A DNA stretch of 29,158 bases from Clostridium sp. CAG:1000. Its GTDB lineage: Bacteria > Bacillota_I > Bacilli_A > RF39 > UBA660. The notes beneath the pieces were generated by a model. The model saw only the letters and a program-made list of their open reading frames with translations. It did not search any database and was not told the origin of the DNA. The stretch covers positions 1 to 29,158 of the forward strand of contig HG000343.1 of the NCBI GenBank assembly GCA_000436975.1, read 5' to 3'. The translations under genes were made by a program, and so were the position numbers. This document shows, one piece after another, positions 23,621 to 29,158 of this stretch (positions are counted from its first letter, which is position 1; each line of letters opens with the position of its first letter).

Positions 23621-24598
23621 ATGAAAAAAACAATTCTAGTTTTAGCAAGTATATTATTACTTACGGGATGTAGTACAAAATTATCAAATGGTGAAAATGC
23701 AGTCGTAACATTTAAAGAAGGCGGTATTAGTTCTAATGATCTTTATAAAGTATTAAAAGATAATTATGGCGCTAAATATTTAATGGATTTAATTGATTCT
23801 AAATTATTAAAAGATTTATATAAAACTGATAATAGTGAAACTAATTATGTGAATCAAAATATTAAATCTGCCAAAAAGCAAGCAAAAGAATTAAACGCTG
23901 ACTTTGACACTTATTTATCTTATTACTATGGTGTTAAAGATGAAGATGCTTATAGAGATTACTTATCTTTGAATTATAAAAGAAGTTTATGGGCTGAAGA
24001 TTATGCTAAAGAATCAGTAACCGAAAAACAAATCAAAGAATATTATGAAAATGAGTATGTAGGCGATATGGAAGTTAGTCATATTTTAATAACAATTGAT
24101 GCCAATAATAAGAGTTCTGAAGATGAAAAGAAAGAAGCAGAAGAAAAAGCATTAAATACTGCTAAAGAAGTTATTGCTGCATTAGACAAAGGTGAAAAAT
24201 TTGAAGATTTAGCTAAAAAATATTCTAAAGATGAAGATACTTCAAAAAAAGGTGGTTCTCTTGGAAAAATAAATGTTGGAGATTATACAAGTGAAGTTGT
24301 TAATGCTGCTAAAGAACTAAAAGTTGGTACTTACACAACTACACCAGTTAAATCATCTTATGGATATCATATAGTATACTTAAAGAGTCAAGACAAAAAA
24401 CCTGAATTAAATGATGATGTTACTAACAAAATAAAAACTATTGTTGGTAATGAAATTGCTCAAGAATCAAACTTCTATGTTAAAGCTTTAAAAGCATTAA
24501 GAGAAAAAAACGAAATGAAATTTAAAGATACTACATTAGAAAAAGAATTCAATAAATTAGTAACTCAATATGAAAATCAACAACAAAGTTCAAATTAA
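23621..24598 (+). CDS. prsA: PrsA-like peptidyl-prolyl isomerase lipoprotein
   Basis: PrsA is an extracytoplasmic foldase for secreted proteins, anchored to the outer membrane face. The 325-aa protein has a lipobox, LLTGC, with C17 lipidated after signal peptidase II cleavage. Helical chaperone parts flank a parvulin domain at about 150-258 (EVSHILIT, H154; GGSLGKI; SYGYHIVYL, H250). The gene has an AGGAGG site 5 bases before the ATG, its own promoter and a strong terminator. It probably folds exported products, including the surface proteins at the other end of the window. Confidence 0.9.
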   Translation: MKKTILVLASILLLTGCSTKLSNGENAVVTFKEGGISSNDLYKVLKDNYGAKYLMDLIDSKLLKDLYKTDNSETNYVNQNIKSAKKQAKELNADFDTYLSYYYGVKDEDAYRDYLSLNYKRSLWAEDYAKESVTEKQIKEYYENEYVGDMEVSHILITIDANNKSSEDEKKEAEEKALNTAKEVIAALDKGEKFEDLAKKYSKDEDTSKKGGSLGKINVGDYTSEVVNAAKELKVGTYTTTPVKSSYGYHIVYLKSQDKKPELNDDVTNKIKTIVGNEIAQESNFYVKALKALREKNEMKFKDTTLEKEFNKLVTQYENQQQSSN

Positions 24599-24627
24599 TT
24601 AAAAAACCTCACACGAGGTTTTTTAAT
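24598..24627. terminator. Bidirectional terminator between prsA and recX
   Basis: A 13-bp perfect stem (24598-24610 with 24615-24627), loop ACAC, has T-runs on both strands and overlaps the stop codons of both convergent genes. Confidence 0.9.
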
Positions 24628-25355
24628 TTTGTATTAATTTCATCATAACTGTAGCCTTTTCTTAATAAATAATTTATTAGTTTATTTTTATCATCCTTAT
24701 ATTTCTTTAAGGCACTATTAAAATCCTTTTCTAAAGCATTTGACTCATACTTAATATCACTAAGTATATTATCTATCATATATTTATCATACCCTAAATT
24801 AAATAAATAACTTTTTAATTTAGTAATAAACATATAGTAACTTTTATTATTCATAAGATTTTTCTTTTTATTAACTATTTTTATAAGTTTCTCTTCCCAT
24901 AACGAATTATTAAAATTACTTAAATAATTATCTATATCGCTTTCATTAAAGTCAAGTTCTAATAATAATTTTTTAATTTTAAAAGGCCCATCATTACTAA
25001 GATTAATTTTATCATTAATAAAGGCACTTATATATTGTCTATCATCAAGTATTTTTAAACTAGTTAATTTATTAATTACTTCGTTTATTAAGTCCTCTTT
25101 ATAATCTTTTTTATTTAAATAATTATATATTTCTTTTCTATTTCTCATTTTAGTTTCAATATAACTTAATGACATATCATATGCTTCATAAAATTTATTT
25201 TCATTTATTATTTTATCAAGTAATTCTAGAGACACATCTTTTAAAAATAATAAATCATATTTTAAAATAACATCCTCAAAAAGTATAATCTCATTATTAT
25301 CAAAATACACTTTATATTTATTTTTACCTACTTTTTTATATTTATTTATTTTCAT
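24609..25355 (-). CDS. recX: RecX, regulator of RecA
   Basis: RecX binds RecA filaments and limits or tunes recombination. The 248-aa protein shows the repeated three-helix modules: MSLSYIETKMRNRKEIYNYLNKKDY, LTSLKILDDRQYISAFINDKINL, and a final LINYLLRKGYSYDEINTKL. The length and N-terminal extension match the longer Bacillota form. GGAGG lies about 7 bases before the ATG at 25355; a GTG four codons upstream overlaps that site. It ends in TGA, showing that TGA is a stop here. Confidence 0.92.
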   Translation of the reverse strand: MKINKYKKVGKNKYKVYFDNNEIILFEDVILKYDLLFLKDVSLELLDKIINENKFYEAYDMSLSYIETKMRNRKEIYNYLNKKDYKEDLINEVINKLTSLKILDDRQYISAFINDKINLSNDGPFKIKKLLLELDFNESDIDNYLSNFNNSLWEEKLIKIVNKKKNLMNNKSYYMFITKLKSYLFNLGYDKYMIDNILSDIKYESNALEKDFNSALKKYKDDKNKLINYLLRKGYSYDEINTKLKNLV

Positions 25356-25378
25356 ATATGCCTCCACACATTATAAAC

Positions 25379-25407
25379 ATAATACACCGCAAATATATGT
25401 TTGTCAA
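25379..25407 (-). promoter_or_regulatory. Promoter of recX
   Basis: A perfect TTGACA (25407-25402), a 17-base spacer ending GGTG, and TATTAT (25384-25379) on the minus strand. No LexA box was recognised over it. Confidence 0.82.
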
Positions 25408-25445
25408 TTAACTATATATCATTTATAAACTTTCCTATAAGAAAA

Positions 25446-25466
25446 AAAGTTTCATATGAAACTTTA
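25446..25466 (-). terminator. Terminator of the F420-ligase-like gene
   Basis: An 8-bp stem, AAAGTTTC with GAAACTTT (25446-25453, 25458-25465), overlaps the stop codon and runs into T residues on the minus strand. Confidence 0.75.
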
Positions 25467-26651
25467 ATCATTACTATAATTTGTAAAATATCTTTGAATT
25501 AATACAACTGGTGTACCTTTATCCCCACTTCCACTTGTTAAATCACAAAGACTTCCAAGTAAATCTGTATAACGTCTTGGTGTTGTACCTTGAGTAGCCA
25601 TCGTACCTTTTAATTCTTTATCTTTTGCTTTAATTTCTTCCCTCATTGCCTCATTTAATTTTTCACCATGAAGATTTTTAAATTTATTTTCACTAAAATA
25701 TTTAAGTTTTATTTCATTTGGGCTTCCTTCTAAACCACTGGTATAAGCAGGACTTACAACAGGATCAGCAAGTTCCCATATTTTGCCTACTGGATCTTTA
25801 AAAGCTCCATCACCATATACCATTACTTCTATATTCTTACCTGTTTTTTCTTTCATTAAACTTTGTATTCTTTTAACCAGTACATCTCCAGTTCTTGGGA
25901 ATAATTTAACTCTTTCTTCAGTTGAACGATTACTACCTAAAAGACCATATGGTGAATATCCACTACCATCAACACTTTGATTTAATATTTCACTCATCAT
26001 TATTACATTAGCACTAGCGTCGCTTTTTAATATTCTTTCTTTAGTTTCTTTTCTTGTATGAATATCACATACAATAACATCTTTAGTATATTTTAAAATA
26101 TCTTCTGGCTTATTTGAAAATACCATTTCAAACTCACAGCCTTCTTTTAATACCAAATCTCTATATACTTCATACATATTAACGCCTGTAAATAAATGTT
26201 TAAAATGAATGAATTTTTCTTTGTACTCTTCTTCAGTTATTAAATCAGATAAACCAATATTATATTTAATCAAATCATCTTTATATAGAATATCATTACC
26301 AACCTCATCAGATGGAAAACTAGATAAAATAGTTATCTTCTTAGTACTTCTTGCCATTGCTGATAAAAGTACTGCAAACCTATTTCTACTTAGTATTGGA
26401 AAAACCACACCAATATGATCAGAATTTAATTTATTTTTGATATCTTTTGCTATTTGATCTAATGTAGCAAAATTACCCTCACTTATTCCTACTACAGCTT
26501 CTGTTACTGCAATAACATCTTTATCATTAAAATCAAATTTTTCACTTTTACTTGCTTTTAATACAGAATCTACTACTATAGATGCAAGATCATCACCCTC
26601 TTTTATAATAGGTGTTCTAATACCCATAACTATAGTTCCTACATTTCTCAT
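25464..26651 (-). CDS. Coenzyme F420-0:gamma-glutamyl ligase (CofE)-like protein
   Basis: The 395-aa protein matches the F420-0:gamma-glutamyl ligase family: GTIVMGIRTPIIKEGDDL near the start, DVIAVTEAVVGISEG, the conserved SGYSPYGLLGSNRS (about 228-241), and a Gly-rich end (SLCDLTSGSGDKGTP). CofE adds glutamates to F420, but low-GC Bacillota generally lack F420, so the true acceptor of these homologues is unknown. No F420 genes are in the window. It is alone, with an AGGAG site before the ATG and its own terminator. Confidence 0.8.
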   Translation of the reverse strand: MRNVGTIVMGIRTPIIKEGDDLASIVVDSVLKASKSEKFDFNDKDVIAVTEAVVGISEGNFATLDQIAKDIKNKLNSDHIGVVFPILSRNRFAVLLSAMARSTKKITILSSFPSDEVGNDILYKDDLIKYNIGLSDLITEEEYKEKFIHFKHLFTGVNMYEVYRDLVLKEGCEFEMVFSNKPEDILKYTKDVIVCDIHTRKETKERILKSDASANVIMMSEILNQSVDGSGYSPYGLLGSNRSTEERVKLFPRTGDVLVKRIQSLMKEKTGKNIEVMVYGDGAFKDPVGKIWELADPVVSPAYTSGLEGSPNEIKLKYFSENKFKNLHGEKLNEAMREEIKAKDKELKGTMATQGTTPRRYTDLLGSLCDLTSGSGDKGTPVVLIQRYFTNYSND

Positions 26652-26696
26652 AAAACCACTCTCCTATTATATTTTACCATTTTTAATAATTAATAA

Positions 26697-26719
26697 AAAC
26701 CATATATTACATATGGTTT
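26697..26719 (-). terminator. Terminator of the transglutaminase-like gene
   Basis: A 9-bp stem (26697-26705 with 26711-26719) with the stop codon in its loop is followed by five T residues on the minus strand. Confidence 0.75.
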
Positions 26720-28362
26720 ACACTTATATTTAAACTTCCATCAATGCTATAAGATAATGTATTTCTATTGAGTACATTTGAAACTTCAGGATAATAATAT
26801 AATTTATTATCCTTTATAAATCCCAAATATCCTTGTGATTCTATATTCCTTTTCTTTAAATATTCTTCAGAAAGTAAACCATCAGATAGTACTTTACTTT
26901 CTTTAAGAGTCATTAAATCATTCTCTGTAAGTATTTTATATCTATTAAAACTTAATTTTCCACCATCAAGTGATAAAGTCAATGCATTATATGAGTTTAA
27001 TTTAACACCAGCCACTTTTGTTTTATACATTGAATCAATTACTATAATAGACGTTTTATCGTTTCTCTTAATAACTCTATATCTAATAGTTGAATTTCTT
27101 TTTCTTTTATTATAAAAATATTTATTGTCTTTAATTCCCCCTAAGTATTGTCCATGAATATTTAATACTTCAGATGTATGTTTTATAGAAAAAAGACTAT
27201 TAATGATTTTAAATCTATGTTTGCACTCTTCTAGTGCATTATAAGTTTCAGATAGTTTTCTTTCTTTTTCAAGTTTTGTTAAGTCCCCTCTTCTCTTAAT
27301 AGTTTCTTTTTCTGATTTTAAACTATCAAGTATCCTTCTTTCCTTATCCAAATCAATATCTGATAAAAATATTTTAGGTAAACTAGCAGTATGTCCATCA
27401 TATATAAAAGAAATATAAGCTAATAGTGATGTATCCCAACTATTAGAATATTCAGCATATGATCCTATTTTCGCAACTTTTAAAATACTTTCATCCTCTC
27501 TTCTTATAGTTTCAAAGTTATAATTTTGAGAATATGTCATAACCGATGATAATAAGTCTTTCTTCTCTTCTTCTGTCAAATAACTAACAAGTTCTTCTTC
27601 TTTTTCCTCAAAACCAGGAAAAGGTTTATGATATTTATTAAATTCACAAATTTCTTGTCCAAAAAAATATAATAATCCCTCATTATAAGTATCAGTCTTA
27701 TAATTTTGAGAATCCCATGTCAAATCAAGATAATACTTTTTATTATCTAGTGTTAAACTATTCCATGCATGCGCACCATTTCTTGCTTTTCCTATAATAT
27801 ATTCACATGGAATACCTAATCTATCCATAAGTTCTTTAAACATATATGAATAACCTGCACATACTGTTTGTTGAGACAAGAAACCCCTTAATGATCTTGT
27901 CTCTAATGAACTCTTATCTAAATATTCAGGATCGTATTTAGTATTCATCATAATATAATTGTATAGATACATTGCCTTTTGAGACTTAGACCATTTAGGA
28001 TTTACTTTACTAAATATTTTTTCCATCTTATAATTTATTCTTCGTAGTTCGCTAACATTATACATAGAACCCAAAAGTAAAGCTTCTCTATTTATTTCAC
28101 TACATTTCATAAGTACACTGTCAGTGTAAACTGAAGATAACCTAATAAATAAATTATCCACATCACTTAAAATCTCATATCCATCTTCATCTATTGATTC
28201 AGTATTTTTAGTAATAATACAAATTGTATCACCTGGATGAATAGTTCTATAATCATAAATAATTTCTTTTATTTGACTAGCCGTTTTCTTATTTATCTTA
28301 GTGCACTCAATACAATAAATTCCTTTTGCTTTTAATAGTTTTGCAGAATATCCACTATTCAT
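26707..28362 (-). CDS. Transglutaminase-core domain protein
   Basis: The 551-aa protein has a transglutaminase/protease-like core: TVCAGYSYMFKELMDRLGIPCEY (C168), NGAHAWNSL (H198) and YYLDLTWD (D213), the Cys-His-Asp triad in family order. It is preceded by a ~110-residue region and followed by about 300 residues without a recognised domain, including a charged, coiled-coil-prone stretch (about 345-385). There is no signal peptide, so it probably acts in the cytoplasm. The ATG at 28362 lies 8 bases inside the end of the LRR gene (ATGAATAG), with GAGGA upstream, so the two are coupled. The substrate is unknown; the core fits protease, cross-linking or deamidase activity. Confidence 0.8.
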   Translation of the reverse strand: MNSGYSAKLLKAKGIYCIECTKINKKTASQIKEIIYDYRTIHPGDTICIITKNTESIDEDGYEILSDVDNLFIRLSSVYTDSVLMKCSEINREALLLGSMYNVSELRRINYKMEKIFSKVNPKWSKSQKAMYLYNYIMMNTKYDPEYLDKSSLETRSLRGFLSQQTVCAGYSYMFKELMDRLGIPCEYIIGKARNGAHAWNSLTLDNKKYYLDLTWDSQNYKTDTYNEGLLYFFGQEICEFNKYHKPFPGFEEKEEELVSYLTEEEKKDLLSSVMTYSQNYNFETIRREDESILKVAKIGSYAEYSNSWDTSLLAYISFIYDGHTASLPKIFLSDIDLDKERRILDSLKSEKETIKRRGDLTKLEKERKLSETYNALEECKHRFKIINSLFSIKHTSEVLNIHGQYLGGIKDNKYFYNKRKRNSTIRYRVIKRNDKTSIIVIDSMYKTKVAGVKLNSYNALTLSLDGGKLSFNRYKILTENDLMTLKESKVLSDGLLSEEYLKKRNIESQGYLGFIKDNKLYYYPEVSNVLNRNTLSYSIDGSLNISVNHM

Positions 28363-29059
28363 TGTCAAAGTCCTCTTTAGTATAAATAAATGAATGTCTA
28401 TTAGTAACTTTAATTCCTTTATTAACTAAGTATTTAAATAATATTTTATTATTTCTAAATTGGCTACCTGATATAGAAATACATTTCAAATTAGGTAAAT
28501 AATTCAAAAAAGAAAAATCAGTTATATTGCTATCATCAATATCAATTGTATTCAAATTACTAAGGCAACAAATCGCACTAACATCATCTATTTTACTACT
28601 TGTCAAAGATAAATATTCTAGCTCTTTTAAGTTACTTACAAATTCTAAATTAGATAGTGTTATATCTATTAAATATAATTTTTTTAAATGAGTTTGTTTT
28701 GATACAAATTCATAATTAGATATTCTACTTTTAATAACGCCAAATGTCTCTAATGTATAATTATCAATAAATGATATATCTTCAACTATCGAATTACTAA
28801 GAATTAACTTTTTAATTGGCAAACCTATAAAATACTCTCTATCGCTTTCAGATACATAAACAAAATTTAATCTTAAAGACTCAAGATTATGAAAATCAGA
28901 TAAAACATTAAGATCCATAGGCGTTGTAATATGATATTCATAGTCATAAAAATCAATTACTAGTTCATCAACAGAATTTAATTCTTCTTTAGTAAATTCT
29001 TTTTTAGTTACTAGTAATTTATCACATAAATATTCAATTAAATTGTCATTATATTTCAT
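28355..29059 (-). CDS. Leucine-rich-repeat protein
   Basis: The 234-aa protein has about 6-7 repeats of about 22 residues between about 55 and 205, e.g. LKKLYLIDITLSNLEFVSNL, LEYLSLTSSKIDDVSAICCL and LNTIDIDDSNITDFSFLNYL. These are SDS22/internalin-like LRRs. There is no signal peptide or anchor, so it is likely a cytoplasmic protein-binding scaffold, translated with the transglutaminase-core protein. AGAGGT precedes the ATG. It could recruit a substrate for the downstream enzyme (inference). Confidence 0.8.
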   Translation of the reverse strand: MKYNDNLIEYLCDKLLVTKKEFTKEELNSVDELVIDFYDYEYHITTPMDLNVLSDFHNLESLRLNFVYVSESDREYFIGLPIKKLILSNSIVEDISFIDNYTLETFGVIKSRISNYEFVSKQTHLKKLYLIDITLSNLEFVSNLKELEYLSLTSSKIDDVSAICCLSNLNTIDIDDSNITDFSFLNYLPNLKCISISGSQFRNNKILFKYLVNKGIKVTNRHSFIYTKEDFDNE

Positions 29060-29079
29060 ATTTTACCTCTAATATGTTA

Positions 29080-29085
29080 AGTATA
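29080..29085 (-). promoter_or_regulatory. Extended -10 promoter of the LRR/transglutaminase pair
   Basis: TGCTATACT on the minus strand (TATACT at 29085-29080), about 20 bases upstream of the start codon. The -35 is poor. Confidence 0.5.
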
Positions 29086-29116
29086 GCATAAATCATACAA
29101 AATAAAAAGTGCATAC

Positions 29117-29158
29117 TGAACTAGTCAAGTAAAAGTAGACAGTTTAAAAAAAGAGCAT
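29117..29158. mobile_element. Possible tip of an IS3-family insertion sequence
   Basis: TGAACTAGTCAAGTAAAAG followed by TAGACAG resembles the terminal inverted repeats of IS3-family elements (TGAACTG...AAGTWGACA). Only about 40 bases are in the window, so the transposase and other end cannot be seen. Confidence 0.4.

Noticed and set aside
1..29158. Mycoplasma genetic code (TGA as Trp)
   Set aside because: Trp is TGG throughout and recX ends naturally in TGA.
1..29158. CRISPR array, tRNA or rRNA genes
   Set aside because: No regularly spaced repeats, cloverleaf-like or rRNA-like sequences were seen by eye; small degenerate tRNAs cannot be fully excluded without a scan.

Overview
The window is very A+T-rich and uses the standard bacterial code: TGG encodes Trp and TGA is a real stop (recX), so this is not the Mycoplasma code. 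It has AGGAGG-type ribosome sites, sigma-A-type promoters with 17-base spacers, a T-box leader, a RimP-NusA-YlxR-IF2-RbfA operon, a PrsA-type lipoprotein, RecX and YjcZ-like miniproteins. This points to a low-GC Bacillota genome, probably a host-associated, Mollicutes-related Bacilli lineage (RF39/Erysipelotrichia-like). That placement is inferred from gene content and composition only.

Region 1 (1-3200, minus strand) is a surface locus. It holds a type IV pilin-like gene fused to a DUF6273/C-type-lectin-like module whose 3' end has a sharply different base composition. A 256-bp duplication-like insertion with 15-bp direct repeats breaks the gene. Next comes a membrane-anchored cohesin/cadherin-like protein. 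Region 2 (3200-6760, minus) is a valine T-box leader driving an HD-domain hydrolase and valS. Region 3 (6760-8160, minus) has a small membrane protein and a kinase-fold protein. Region 4 (8190-12440, minus) is the rimP-nusA-ylxR-infB-rbfA operon, with a one-domain RimP and no ylxQ.

Region 5 (12450-18310) contains three plus-strand genes with look-alike promoters: a ClpA-D1-like AAA+ protein, a Y-family DNA polymerase with a clamp-binding motif, and a ClpX-like AAA+ protein with a new N-terminus. A minus-strand ATP-grasp-like gene lies among them. Region 6 (18300-23500, minus) carries a degenerate polysaccharide-deacetylase-like protein, an M3-like metallopeptidase, a PrsW-like membrane protease with a zinc-ribbon partner, serS, and two tiny YjcZ-like membrane proteins. 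Region 7 (23570-29158) has a PrsA-like foldase (plus), then recX, an F420-ligase-like protein, a transglutaminase-core protein and a leucine-rich-repeat protein (minus). The last ~40 bases resemble the tip of an IS3-family element.

The most unusual part is the pilin locus. Its last ~40 codons look like the variable region of a diversity-generating retroelement target. No reverse transcriptase or template repeat lies in this window, so that reading is an inference. No tRNA, rRNA or CRISPR array was seen.
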